A stretch of DNA of 43,440 nucleotides from Candidatus Nezhaarchaeales archaeon (GCA_038853715.1 JAWCJE010000017.1:1-43440); one strand, 5' to 3'. Shown: positions 15,582-24,213, counted from the stretch's first letter. Numbers and translations are program-made. Notes: generated from the sequence alone by a model not told the origin.

Positions 15582-17033
15582 TTAACCCTTCGTAACGGCT
15601 AAGGGTACTAGTCTAGCAACCTTAGTCGCGATACCGACGTTATGGCTGACTTCAGCCACGCGGTCGACATCCTTATACGCGTAATCCCATTCCTCAGCTA
15701 ACACCCTTATACTAGCCGCTCTAACCGCGATACCACGCCGCTCTAAATCGCTTTTTACCTCGCTACCGCGTACACGTCGTAATGCGGCCTCCCTTGATAG
15801 TAAGCGTCCTGCGCCATGCGCCGTAGAGGCAAAGCTAAGCTCCATGGCTTTAGGCGTACCGACCAGTAGCCATGAAGCCGTACCCATGCTCCCCGGGATT
15901 AGTACCGGTTGCCCAACACTACGATACTTAGCCGGGACATCCTCATGGCCAGCTGGGAAAGCCCTAGTGGCGCCTTTACGATGTACATAAACCTTCCTAT
16001 AGCCGCCGTCGACCTTATGACGTTCAACCTTACAGATGTTATGCGCTACGTCGTAAACTAGCGTTAAACCGATGGCGTCCGCGCTTTTATGCAAAACTTT
16101 TTCGAAGACCTCCCTAACCCAATGCGTAATACACTGCCTATTAGCCCAGGCGAAGTTCGCTGAGCACTTCATAGCCGCGAAGTAATCTTCAGCTTCACGA
16201 CTAGTGGTAGGCGCACAGGCTAATTCGCGGTCGGGGATCGCGATCTTATACTTATGCACCGCCATCTCCATAACCCTTAGGTAATCGCTACAAACCTGAT
16301 GGCCTAAGCCGCGGCTACCCGTATGGATCATAACGGTGATCTGGCCTTCACCCGTAATGCCGAAGGCTTTAGCAACACGCGTATCAAACACCTTATCAAC
16401 GACTTGAACCTCTAAAAAGTGGTTCCCGCTACCAAGCGTACCAAGCTGTTCAAAGCCGCGATCCTTAGCGCGCCCACTAACCTTACTAGCATCCGCGCCC
16501 TCCATACAGCCCCTCTCTTCACAAACCTCGGCGTCCTCACTCCAACCGTAGCCACGGCTAATTGCCCATTCAACACCCTCCTCCAGTACGCGATCCAGCT
16601 CGGCGCGGCTAATCTTAATACGGCCGGTTGAACCTAGACCTGAAGGTACGTAGTGGTAGAGTGCATCGATTAAATCCTTAACATAGGGCTTAACGTCCTC
16701 CAGCGTTAAGTCGGTACGTAGCAACCTTACGCCGCAGTTAATATCGTAGCCTATACCGCCAGGCGATATAACGCCCTCGTCAGAGTCGAACGCCGCTACA
16801 CCGCCTATTGGAAACCCGTAGCCCTGATGCCCATCAGGTAGGGTTATCGACCACTTATAAATACCCGGTAAGTGAGCGACGTTAGCAGCTTGCTGTAGGG
16901 TTAAATCCTCAATCATTTTCTTAAGGAGTTGTTCATCCGCGTATATACGCGCCGGTACACGCATTCCAGGCTTATATGTTTGAGGGATCTCCCACGTGAA
17001 CACATCGATCTTCTTTAACGGTATACCACTCAT
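15582..17033 (-). CDS. rtcB: RNA-splicing ligase RtcB (tRNA ligase)
   Basis: RtcB joins 2',3'-cyclic phosphate and 5'-hydroxyl RNA ends using GTP and manganese. It is the archaeal ligase for spliced tRNA halves. At 483 residues it has the standard length without an intein. Signatures include LPDGHQGYGFPIGGVAAF, ISPGGIGYDINCGVRLL with the metal cysteine, GTLGSGNHFLEVQ, HTGSRGLGHQ, and STAHGAGRLLSR with the histidine that takes GMP. All are in order. The start is ATG 17033. Confidence 0.97.
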   Translation of the reverse strand: MSGIPLKKIDVFTWEIPQTYKPGMRVPARIYADEQLLKKMIEDLTLQQAANVAHLPGIYKWSITLPDGHQGYGFPIGGVAAFDSDEGVISPGGIGYDINCGVRLLRTDLTLEDVKPYVKDLIDALYHYVPSGLGSTGRIKISRAELDRVLEEGVEWAISRGYGWSEDAEVCEERGCMEGADASKVSGRAKDRGFEQLGTLGSGNHFLEVQVVDKVFDTRVAKAFGITGEGQITVMIHTGSRGLGHQVCSDYLRVMEMAVHKYKIAIPDRELACAPTTSREAEDYFAAMKCSANFAWANRQCITHWVREVFEKVLHKSADAIGLTLVYDVAHNICKVERHKVDGGYRKVYVHRKGATRAFPAGHEDVPAKYRSVGQPVLIPGSMGTASWLLVGTPKAMELSFASTAHGAGRLLSREAALRRVRGSEVKSDLERRGIAVRAASIRVLAEEWDYAYKDVDRVAEVSHNVGIATKVARLVPLAVTKG

Positions 17034-17574
17034 AGCTTCATCTTCTCCTACTTTAAGTCTCCTACTTAAAGACCGCTAATTAAAGCTTATTTCCTTCACT
17101 TAATGCCACCGTTAATTTAACCTCTTAATTGCACTCAACGAACCTTCCTAGTAAATCCACGACCTTCGCGTAAGGTAATAAGGCCTACAAAAGGATCTGT
17201 GAGGAAGCCTAAAACTTTCGTTCCGAGGCGAGTTATCAATTAACTTAGATTCGACGGTACCCCGGTTGGGAGGGGGTTAGGGATAGGCTTAAAGGGATAA
17301 TCTCTCAGCCCATGAGATCATGATGAGGCTAGGGGTAAGGGCTTAAACTCCTTAGGAAAAGATTTCCGGAACCACTTAAACCGCCCAGACCATGACCTCA
17401 TAACTACTACGTCTTAACTATCGGAGCAACTTCTAAGAAAACATCAAAAAATACGTTGAAGCACGAAGGGGATCTAAATATAGGGGAAAGTAAAGGACGA
17501 ACACATTCATCGTCGAGGAAAGCATGGCTTTACGGAAGCTAGCTGATAACCGCATTAACCTTTAGGCTACCTTA
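17034..17574. other. 541-base spacer without intact gene
   Basis: There are short open stretches only. On the plus strand about 48 codons are open near 17394-17535, and an overlapping frame gives RTNTFIVEESMALRKL near 17490-17550. Neither has a good start or a family match. They may be the rest of a transposase-like or other gene. The region 17240-17330 is G-rich but forms no clear structure. No tRNA is visible. Confidence 0.4.
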
Positions 17575-19662
17575 CTAGGCCTTAGTAATTCTACAGAGCT
17601 CAGCTTTTAAACCTGGGAAGCCAACTACTTGGTTCTCCGGTTCTTCACTGGTGAGGATGTTTACGTTGGCTTCAACCCAGCCGTGCGAAACGTTTATGAT
17701 GCCGGGCGCTATATCCTCAGTAGTCTTCACCTTAACCCTTATCCTACCCCTCAAGGTTTCAATAGTTACTAGTTGACCATCGCTTACGCCGTACCTATTA
17801 GCGGTGGACGGGTTAATTTCAGCTAAGGACTCCGGATACTTATCACGTAACCTTTTCACGTTACGTAGCTGCGAGTGCAGGAACCAGATTATTCTTGAAC
17901 CCGTGGTAAGTATAAGCGGGTATTCTTCAGCTAGTTTAGGGTTTGATAAGGGGCTTTCCCTAGGTTCTAAGTGGACGGGTAAAGGGTTATATCCGTATTC
18001 CTCTAAGGTTTTTGAGTATATTTCAACCTTCCCAGACGGGGTTTTAAAGCCAACCTCCTTATACTCATAATAGTTGATCCTTCCGTATGGAACACCTTCA
18101 GGTTTTTCCTCGAGTAGGTATTTAACTGTTAAGCCTGAAGGTTTAAGTACGTAATCCAAGTACTCCTCGATGCTTCTCCAGGGGAAGTACTCCTGGAAGC
18201 CCATTTTAGCTGCTAGTTCAAACCATATCCTCCAATCCGGCCATGAACCCCAAAGCGGCTTAATAACCTCCTTCCTAAGCATTACGTAGGGGATGCCGTT
18301 CACGGTGCCATAGTAATCGCAAAGCTCCATCCGCTCCAGGAAGGAGGAGGCCGGTAATACTAGGTCGGCTAGTTTAGCTGTTTCAGTCATAAAGACGTCT
18401 ACGACGACTAGGAAGTCGACGGCCTCCAAGGCCTCCTTAACCTTCTTAGCGTTAGGCCAGGTTAATAGCGGGTTTGAGGCCGTTACCATTACCATCTTAA
18501 CCGGGTAAGGCTCCCCGCTCAATATGGCGTCAGCGAGTAGCATAGCTTGTCCTTCACCGAAAAGCCTACCCCAACACTCATAGAAGAGCGGGTACTTATC
18601 GGCGCCAAGGGGGCGTTCCTTAATCTTTTCAGGTAACCTTATAGGTGATAAATGGACCCTTGAAGCCCTAACGAAGCCTCCGGGCACATCCACGTTACCT
18701 GTTATCGCCTGTAGAATAGCTATTGCCCGCGCCGTATAGAAGCCTGCAGCTGTCTGATCGAGGGCATTAACCCCTTGAATTATGCAAGCCGGCTTCGCCG
18801 CTGCGAAGGTCCTCGCAGCCTCCCTAACCTTAAAGGCAGGTACCCAAGTTATCTCTTCAACCCTTTCAGGTGTATAGGCCTTTACGTGGTCAACCAGCTT
18901 TTCAAAGCCGAAGGTCCACCGCTCAACGAACTCCTTATCGTATAACCCCTCGGAGGTTATTACGTTAATCATGCCCAAGGCTAAAGCCGCATCGGTCCCA
19001 GGCCGAGGCTGTAGATGTAGAGCCGCCATTCTAGCGAAAGGTATTCGCCTCGGGTCTATAACTATGAGGCTAGCCCCCTTATTAAGGGCTTCCTGTATAC
19101 GCTTAACCCACGGAGGCCTCGAGTGATGAGGATTTGAACCCCATAGGATTACGCATTTAGCCTTTTCAGGCTCAGCTACACAAAACTTACCTAGCGTTAA
19201 TATATACGCTATTATCTGGTTACGGTAACATATGCTTTCAGGCGAAAATACGTTCGGCGAGCCGTAAACATCGTAAAACCTTCTAACAAGGCTAACCGTT
19301 GAATAGCCGCCTAGAAGTATCGGCATACCGATGATGCCTACCACGGATTTAGCGCCATAGTTCTTCGCGTACTCCCTAAGCTTAGAGGAAACATTATCCA
19401 ACGCTTCACTCCAAGTCGTTTCAACAAACCCTTCACCCCTCCTTCTCAACGGATACTTTAACCGATCTGAGGAGTAAGCGTAATCAATCGCCGCTAAACC
19501 CTTAGGACATAAAACCCCCCTATTTAACGGGTGTTCAAGTATACCCTCAACCTTAACCATCTTACCATTATCCACATAAACGTTCATACCGCAGCCGAGA
19601 TAGCATAGTCCGCAGGCTGTCTTAACTATCTTCAAGTGTTTCACCTTTTTTGTAGAACCCAT
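17575..19662 (-). CDS. Molybdopterin-dependent oxidoreductase, DMSO reductase superfamily (formate dehydrogenase-like)
   Basis: This is a 695-residue catalytic subunit. Cys17, Cys20, Cys24 and Cys52 form the N-terminal [4Fe-4S] site. Cys145 in ESICYRNQI is the likely Mo/W ligand. Further motifs are WGSNPHHSRPPWVKR, DPRRIPFAR, RPGTDAALALGM, and a C-terminal molydopterin-binding domain with TTGSRIIWFLHSQLRN and PGIINVSHGW. Members include formate dehydrogenases, thiosulfate/polysulfide reductases and acetylene hydratase. No Fe-S or membrane subunit lies beside it, so the redox partner is unknown. There is no Tat signal, so it is cytoplasmic. The start ATG 19662 lies inside a 50-bp inverted duplication. 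Confidence 0.85.
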   Translation of the reverse strand: MGSTKKVKHLKIVKTACGLCYLGCGMNVYVDNGKMVKVEGILEHPLNRGVLCPKGLAAIDYAYSSDRLKYPLRRRGEGFVETTWSEALDNVSSKLREYAKNYGAKSVVGIIGMPILLGGYSTVSLVRRFYDVYGSPNVFSPESICYRNQIIAYILTLGKFCVAEPEKAKCVILWGSNPHHSRPPWVKRIQEALNKGASLIVIDPRRIPFARMAALHLQPRPGTDAALALGMINVITSEGLYDKEFVERWTFGFEKLVDHVKAYTPERVEEITWVPAFKVREAARTFAAAKPACIIQGVNALDQTAAGFYTARAIAILQAITGNVDVPGGFVRASRVHLSPIRLPEKIKERPLGADKYPLFYECWGRLFGEGQAMLLADAILSGEPYPVKMVMVTASNPLLTWPNAKKVKEALEAVDFLVVVDVFMTETAKLADLVLPASSFLERMELCDYYGTVNGIPYVMLRKEVIKPLWGSWPDWRIWFELAAKMGFQEYFPWRSIEEYLDYVLKPSGLTVKYLLEEKPEGVPYGRINYYEYKEVGFKTPSGKVEIYSKTLEEYGYNPLPVHLEPRESPLSNPKLAEEYPLILTTGSRIIWFLHSQLRNVKRLRDKYPESLAEINPSTANRYGVSDGQLVTIETLRGRIRVKVKTTEDIAPGIINVSHGWVEANVNILTSEEPENQVVGFPGLKAELCRITKA

Positions 19663-19692
19663 TTCAAAACTAGATTTAAATGGACTTAAATC
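19643..19692 (-). repeat. Inverted repeat, left copy (promoter and first codons of the oxidoreductase)
   Basis: On the minus strand this block holds an AT-rich promoter, AATCTAGTTTTGAAATGG and the first six codons of the oxidoreductase. It is repeated in opposite orientation at 20003-20053 with about 43 of 50 positions matching, including 17 identical bases around the start codon. Confidence 0.75.
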
Positions 19693-20002
19693 TTATTTAG
19701 CTTTATGGATTGGGTTTATGAGAAGTTGGTGGAGGTTCTTCGTAAAGGTTTTAAGATGGGCCTTAACAGCCTCGTTTATAGGAGTAGTCCGTTAGACGGT
19801 CTATAACCACTTAAGACATTTAGTTAATTGGCCTTATGCTTAAAGAAGCTATAAGGCACCATCATGGTTGCGTCGAAGGACTTTCTGGTCGTAAGCCTTA
19901 ACCTTCCAAAGGTTAAGAAACACACGCTACTTTAAGAAAGAAGAATGCTACAAAACATCAACACGTATGCCAGAAAACTGCTCAAACATCATCAAAGAAA
20001 AA
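19693..20002. other. Interval between the inverted repeats, no intact gene
   Basis: On the plus strand a 33-codon frame runs from ATG 19705 (MDWVYEKLVEVLRKGF...), and a later open stretch reads RYFKKEECYKTSTRMPENCS before a stop near 20014. Neither matches a family I know. The right part is markedly AT-rich compared with the rest of the window. Confidence 0.35.
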
Positions 20003-20053
20003 GAATTAAATCTATTTTAATCTAGTTTTGAAATGAGTTCTTAGAAAAAAGGT
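20003..20053 (+). repeat. Inverted repeat, right copy
   Basis: It reads GAATTAAATC at the left and AAAAAAGGT at the right, with the same AATCTAGTTTTGAAATG core as the left copy. The copied start codon is followed after two codons by TAG, so it drives no protein. It ends 11 bases before the stop of the CBS gene. Repeat ends to repeat ends span 411 bases (19643-20053), a size compatible with a MITE-like element. I see no target-site duplication. Confidence 0.7.
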
Positions 20054-20064
20054 TGTGGGTGGTG

Positions 20065-20490
20065 TTATGTTTCTGTTTTGTATCCGAGTAGTTGTTCGAA
20101 TATGTTTATGAGTATTCCGTATATGTGGTGTATTGATATTATTCCTAGTGGTTTGCCTTTTTCATCTATTATTGGTAGGTGTTCTATTTTTGTTGTTCTC
20201 ATTTTTCTTATTGCTTCGCTTATTGTTTCTTCTCCTTTTATTGTTATCGGGTTTTCGGTCATGAACATGGTTACTGGTGTATCGCTACTAAGTTTGGAGG
20301 CTGCGTAGGCTAAGTCTATCCATGTAGTGATGCCGATTAGCTTTTCGTCCTCGGTGATGAGGACTACGTCAACCCTTTCATCCCACATTTTTCCAGCTAC
20401 TTCTTTAAGTGTCGCTTTTGATGTAAGTATTGGCGGCGGAGCCCTCATAACGTCCTTAACCTTAACCGGTAGACCAGCGGTAAGCCACAT
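20065..20490 (-). CDS. CBS-domain pair protein
   Basis: This 141-residue protein consists of two CBS domains (about residues 8-65 and 72-135), a module that binds adenosine nucleotides or similar ligands. The first has VKDVMRAPPPILTSKATL, the second MFMTENPITIKGEETISEAI, each ending with the LIGIT/PLGII strand. Such stand-alone proteins regulate enzymes or channels. It lies upstream of the molybdopterin oxidoreductase on the same strand, so a regulatory tie is possible but unproven. Its 3' half uses many AT-rich codons, unlike the neighbouring genes. Confidence 0.85.
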   Translation of the reverse strand: MWLTAGLPVKVKDVMRAPPPILTSKATLKEVAGKMWDERVDVVLITEDEKLIGITTWIDLAYAASKLSSDTPVTMFMTENPITIKGEETISEAIRKMRTTKIEHLPIIDEKGKPLGIISIHHIYGILINIFEQLLGYKTET

Positions 20491-20656
20491 AACACTCCCA
20501 GCCTTAATTAGATAGATGGTAATATATAATCCTCTACCTCATAAAAGGTTTAAAACACTTATATCATAAACGGATTAAAAGCTAAAACCGCCTCAAACTG
20601 GAAAGATAAAGCAACCTACTGTGAGAACGCTCAACCATAAGTAGCCGTCAACTTAG

Positions 20657-20665
20657 GCTTATATA
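20657..20665 (+). promoter_or_regulatory. TATA box of the VOC-family gene
   Basis: CTTATATAG lies at 20657-20665. The expected transcript start near 20688 rules out the GTG at 20668 and supports TTG 20701, which follows GGGGG at 20691-20695. Confidence 0.55.
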
Positions 20666-20700
20666 GTGTGTGCGCTCCCTTCCTCATTAAGGGGGTTTCC

Positions 20701-21168
20701 TTGGCGGAAAACGGTATTTTCCTCGATCACGTAGCCATTCTAGTGAGGGACTTCGAGGAGGCTTTAAGCAGGTTTAAGGTTTTACTCTCGTTAAGTGATG
20801 ACGACATCATAGTGGTTAAGGGGTTCGAGGATAGGGACGACCTACTTGACGTAGCGTTCTTAAACGTGGGTAACGCTTGGATCGAGATACTATCACCGGT
20901 TAAGCCTGACGGCCCTATGGCTAAAGCCTTGGAGAAAAGGGGTGAAGGACTACATCACGTATGCTTCTCCGTTAAGGATTTGGAAGCGGAGCTAAAAAGG
21001 ATTAGCGACGCGGGATTCGAGCTTATCGATAAGGAGCCAAGGGTCGATCGCTACGGCGTTCCATACTTCTACGTTCATCCAAGGTCTACATGCAAGGCCC
21101 TCGTAAGCTTTATCGAAAGATGGAGGAAAACAGGAAAAGACTCATGGAGGCCTCAACCTAAGCGTTAA
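20701..21168 (+). CDS. VOC family protein, methylmalonyl-CoA epimerase-like
   Basis: From TTG 20701 the protein has 155 residues, two beta-alpha-beta-beta-beta modules of the vicinal oxygen chelate fold. Metal-site residues fall in FLDHVAILVRD (first histidine), WIEILSPV (glutamate region) and GLHHVCFSVKDLE (second histidine). The pattern matches methylmalonyl-CoA epimerase, which interconverts R and S forms for the mutase. No mutase genes are in the window. An acyl-CoA dehydrogenase and a decayed acyl-CoA synthetase elsewhere in the window fit acyl-CoA metabolism, but only loosely. A glyoxalase-type role is the alternative. Confidence 0.8.
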   Translation: MAENGIFLDHVAILVRDFEEALSRFKVLLSLSDDDIIVVKGFEDRDDLLDVAFLNVGNAWIEILSPVKPDGPMAKALEKRGEGLHHVCFSVKDLEAELKRISDAGFELIDKEPRVDRYGVPYFYVHPRSTCKALVSFIERWRKTGKDSWRPQPKR

Positions 21169-21496
21169 CATCAGTTCGAAGCCCCTCACCAGCGTGGAGG
21201 TTCAGCCAGTTAATAGGTAAACCTGAACGGTTAAGGGAATCCGCGGCAACCCGGTTAAAACGCGGTATGAGCGTAACTCCATCAGCAGGGTTGAAGCTAC
21301 ACCTCGATACCTCTAGATGATTAGCTTGACCAGCCTTCTTAATACCGTTAAGAAGGATGTTATAAGCCGCGTCGATTAACCTCTTAACCTCGATGGAGAT
21401 GGATGGCCCAACCTCCTCATATACCTGCTTAGCTATGATTAACGCTAGGAACATCATCAATAAGGTAACAGCGACCTCCTCAACCATCAGCTTCAA
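21158..21496 (-). CDS. Small membrane-anchored protein, unknown function
   Basis: This 112-residue protein has one N-terminal hydrophobic segment (VAVTLLMMFLALIIA) followed by an exported or cytoplasmic helical region (SIEVKRLIDAAYNILLNGIKK) and a polar tail. No family is recognised. It starts 15 bases after the half-length MFS gene and its 3' end overlaps the VOC gene on the other strand by 11 bases. It may be a real partner of the MFS half or a chance frame. Confidence 0.45.
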   Translation of the reverse strand: MKLMVEEVAVTLLMMFLALIIAKQVYEEVGPSISIEVKRLIDAAYNILLNGIKKAGQANHLEVSRCSFNPADGVTLIPRFNRVAADSLNRSGLPINWLNLHAGEGLRTDVNA

Positions 21497-21511
21497 GACG
21501 ACCCCGATTAG

Positions 21512-22108
21512 TTATTCTACAGGCGGGTTTTTAGCCTCGTGGCTTAATAGGTTTCTACGAGGCTCCTTTACGTAGAGTAACACAGACGTTAAGCCTACCA
21601 CTATTAGGCACGAGCCCGCTAAAAAGAGGTATTTAAAACCTATATGCTCAGCTAAATAGCCTCCTAGCAGGGGGCCGACGATCCAGCCTACGTACCAGCT
21701 CCTACCATAAACGCCCATAGCCCATCCCCGTTCATGAGCTGGGGTTATATCAGCTATGAAGGCGTAGGCGGAAACACCTAGAGCAGCCCATGAGGCTCCT
21801 TCAAGCGCTTGAACGAGGAAGGCCTGAAGGTAGTCGCCTATGAAGGCGTAAAGGAGGAATGCTAAGGTGAAGCCTAACATGGACATCAGTAGGACCGGCC
21901 TCCTTCCAATCCTATCCGAAATCCTACCTACTAAAGGCGAAATTAAAGCGCCGGAGCTTGAACCAGCCATATATATGAGGCCTATCTGCGCGTAGGAAGC
22001 CCCGATGACTTCGTGAAAGTATAATGATAATACCGAGTAAACCATACCCGAGCATACCATTAAGGGTAGGACTGAAATACATACCAAGTATAGTAGCTTA
22101 CGGTGCAC
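21512..22108 (-). CDS. Half-length MFS protein (six helices only)
   Basis: From GTG 22108, six bases behind GGAGGTG, the protein has 198 residues and contains only the N-terminal six-helix bundle of a major facilitator permease. Motif A (GRISDRIGRRPVLL) follows helix 2, and AHERGWAMGVYGRSWYVG precedes helix 5. It ends in KEPRRNLLSHEAKNPPVE, like the central loop that normally links to helix 7. Full members are about 390 residues, as in the two others in this window. It is either a truncated gene or a half transporter that works as a dimer. No C-terminal half is visible downstream. Confidence 0.75.
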   Translation of the reverse strand: MHRKLLYLVCISVLPLMVCSGMVYSVLSLYFHEVIGASYAQIGLIYMAGSSSGALISPLVGRISDRIGRRPVLLMSMLGFTLAFLLYAFIGDYLQAFLVQALEGASWAALGVSAYAFIADITPAHERGWAMGVYGRSWYVGWIVGPLLGGYLAEHIGFKYLFLAGSCLIVVGLTSVLLYVKEPRRNLLSHEAKNPPVE

Positions 22109-22182
22109 GTAAAGCACCTCCAGCTAAGCAATATAAAACCGTTAAAAGGTTTTCCCCTTAGAGTTAAACTCGGGTGTAAAGC

Positions 22183-22512
22183 TTGACTGAGTACATTCAA
22201 GTAGTAGTTACCACGAGTAGTAAGGAGGAAGCTGAAAGAATAGTAAGAACAACTCTGGAAAAGCGATTGGTAGGTTGCGCCCAGATCATAGGCCCAGTGA
22301 CTAGCACCTACTGGTGGCAAGGTAGGATTGAAGTAGCTGAGGAATGGCTATGCCTCATGAAGTCTAGGTTGGACCTATACCAGGACCTTGAAGCCACTAT
22401 CCACTCGCTCCACTCATATCAAGTACCGGAGATCTTAGCCATACCGGTGGCAACGGGAAGCTCAAAGTACCTTAAATGGCTTGATGAAGTGCTAAAGCGT
22501 AAACCCCCCTAA
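22183..22512 (+). CDS. cutA: Divalent-cation tolerance protein CutA
   Basis: This 109-residue protein has the usual length for the small trimeric CutA family. It contains the full signature: IQVVVTTSSKEEAERIV, RLVGCAQIIGPVTSTYWW, EEWLCLMKSR, and HSYQVPEILAIPVATGS with the conserved YQVPEI. The fold resembles PII regulators. The role in metal tolerance is known from E. coli but the archaeal function is unsettled. The start is TTG 22183, with GGGTG upstream. Confidence 0.95.
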   Translation: MTEYIQVVVTTSSKEEAERIVRTTLEKRLVGCAQIIGPVTSTYWWQGRIEVAEEWLCLMKSRLDLYQDLEATIHSLHSYQVPEILAIPVATGSSKYLKWLDEVLKRKPP

Positions 22513-22532
22513 AAACCCTTTATTTATACGGC

Positions 22533-22556
22533 GGGCTCCTAGAAAACTTGGAGCTC
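22533..22556. terminator. Hairpin between CutA and the MBL gene
   Basis: GGGCTCC (22533-22539) pairs with GGAGCTC (22550-22556), with one G-T pair and a loop of ten bases. It lies between two converging genes. Confidence 0.3.
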
Positions 22557-22619
22557 GGGATGGGTAAGGTTTAAATCTGATGAGGCACGTAAAGCGTACC
22601 GGCACTTTTAAGGTTTAAG

Positions 22620-23522
22620 CTATCTATTAGCCTTAGACCATAGTAGCTTAAATCCGCTCAGTCTAACCGTTACTAGTCCTCGCTTCGCTAGGCTTGATAG
22701 ATGGCCCTTAACCGTTGATGAGACTAGGAGGTATTGAAGCATACTGCTTTCGACCTTAAACTTCGTAGCCACTTCAACGACTACCTCCTCGGTCGGTAAT
22801 GGTATGGTTAACGCTTCAAGTATTGCTTCCTCGATAGCTTTAACCCTACGTATGTAGCATTCTATATGCTTAACTGCCTCCTCCTTCCTCATGATGGGGC
22901 CATGCCCCGGAACCACGAAGCCCACGTTTAACCCAGCTACTCTTTGAGCAGATTCAACGGTCTTCTCGGGATCCGGGTAGAAGGGTATTGGGTGCTTATC
23001 GAGGATCTGCTTAACGAAGAAGGCGTCACCGCTAAATACTACGCCATCCTCGGTTACGATACCCACTTGCCCCGGTGAATGGCCCGGTAAAGCCACAACG
23101 TTAAAGCGATGGCCACCTATAGTTAAAGCGCCCTCGACGATCGGATGGTGGATATAGCAGTTATCGCCCAATAGTAAATGCTTAACCGTGTTATCCTGCG
23201 GTGGATAGGCTAACCCATACATGCTTCTAACGTGGAGTTCAGGCTTCTCGATGAAGGCCACCTCATCTCTCGGAGCGTAGAACTCGGCGCCTACCCGTTT
23301 CGATATGAAGTAGTTACCTCCGCAGTGATCAACATGGCAGTGCGTATTAATCACCGCCCTTACCGTTAACCCCTCCGCCTCTAATACTCGTAGAAGCTTC
23401 CTAGCTACATCCCTACCTAGACCCGTATCGATAACTACGCATCCATTATCCTTAACATGTACGCCTATATTCACAGGCCCATTGAAGGCGTAGCTCCCTC
23501 CAGCTACTTTTACGAGCCCCAC
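22620..23522 (-). CDS. Metallo-beta-lactamase fold hydrolase with C-terminal winged helix
   Basis: This 300-residue protein has the binuclear metal motif THCHVDHCGGN (His61, His63, Asp65, His66), LPGHSPGQVG, SGDAFF and a final VPGHGP. It has a C-terminal winged-helix-like domain (LPTEEVVVEVATKF ... GHLSSLAKRGLV), as in the LACTB2 branch. Family roles include glyoxalase II, RNA processing and ring hydrolysis. Substrate is not fixed by sequence. The start is GTG 23522, with GGAT upstream. It is 13 bases downstream of the unknown gene at 23536, so the two probably form an operon. Confidence 0.85.
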   Translation of the reverse strand: MGLVKVAGGSYAFNGPVNIGVHVKDNGCVVIDTGLGRDVARKLLRVLEAEGLTVRAVINTHCHVDHCGGNYFISKRVGAEFYAPRDEVAFIEKPELHVRSMYGLAYPPQDNTVKHLLLGDNCYIHHPIVEGALTIGGHRFNVVALPGHSPGQVGIVTEDGVVFSGDAFFVKQILDKHPIPFYPDPEKTVESAQRVAGLNVGFVVPGHGPIMRKEEAVKHIECYIRRVKAIEEAILEALTIPLPTEEVVVEVATKFKVESSMLQYLLVSSTVKGHLSSLAKRGLVTVRLSGFKLLWSKANR

Positions 23523-23535
23523 TTCATATCCATCC

Positions 23536-24213
23536 TTAGCGAGGTCTCCTAGCTAAGGCTTCAAGTAAGACTTTCTCGTTAGAGATTTTAACTCCTATAT
23601 CGAAATCTTCCTCTAGGTGGATCCCGAGTTCTTTAAGAGTTCTTTCAGCGTTATCAAGTATTTTCTCAACCTCGTCTTGAGGCAACTCAAAGATGGAGGC
23701 GCCGGCTTCAAGTATAAACAATATTTCACAGCTTAGCGCCGTTAAAAACGGTTCAAACTCTGAATGGAAGATCGCGAACTTAGTTATAGCTCCTCTCTTA
23801 AACGTTGAGAGTACGCGTAAAACCGCGTTTTTAAGGCCCATCTTAAAGAGTAGCCTACCATTAAAATACACGGGTACGTCCCCATCATCCTCCACCCTTA
23901 TATCGATTCCCTTCTCGCAGACCTCTTCAATTACAGCCTTTAACTCGCTAGGCATCTTCTCTATAACCTCGCCGTAGTCACCAACACAATCGTACATGAA
24001 GCCATCCCGCTCAATTCTCCTTATCTCAATATTATGGCTAACCGCTAATAGTACTTTATAACCCATACTCCGCAGCTTCCTCACTAAGTAGGCCTCAGCA
24101 ACTAGGCCAATAACATTACTTCCATCACTATTCCCATACTTACTAAAGAAACCATCAGCAATAGCTAGACCAATCCTCACACCGTTAACCCTAACCTCTA
24201 TAACCGGGATCAT
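23536..24213 (-). CDS. Conserved-looking protein of unknown family
   Basis: From ATG 24213, with GGTGG eight bases upstream, the protein has 225 residues. No hydrophobic segments suggest a membrane protein. An N-terminal beta region (PVIEVRVNGVRIGLAIADGF) is followed by GLVAEAYLVRKLRSMGYKVL, which looks like an alpha/beta unit. A helical C-terminal half carries EKILDNAERTLKELGIHLE. I do not recognise the family. It precedes the MBL hydrolase by 13 bases. Confidence 0.7.
   Translation of the reverse strand: MIPVIEVRVNGVRIGLAIADGFFSKYGNSDGSNVIGLVAEAYLVRKLRSMGYKVLLAVSHNIEIRRIERDGFMYDCVGDYGEVIEKMPSELKAVIEEVCEKGIDIRVEDDGDVPVYFNGRLLFKMGLKNAVLRVLSTFKRGAITKFAIFHSEFEPFLTALSCEILFILEAGASIFELPQDEVEKILDNAERTLKELGIHLEEDFDIGVKISNEKVLLEALARRPR

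Noticed and set aside
17034-17574. Possible transposase remnant
   Set aside because: Short frames only; no transposase motif or terminal repeat could be supported.
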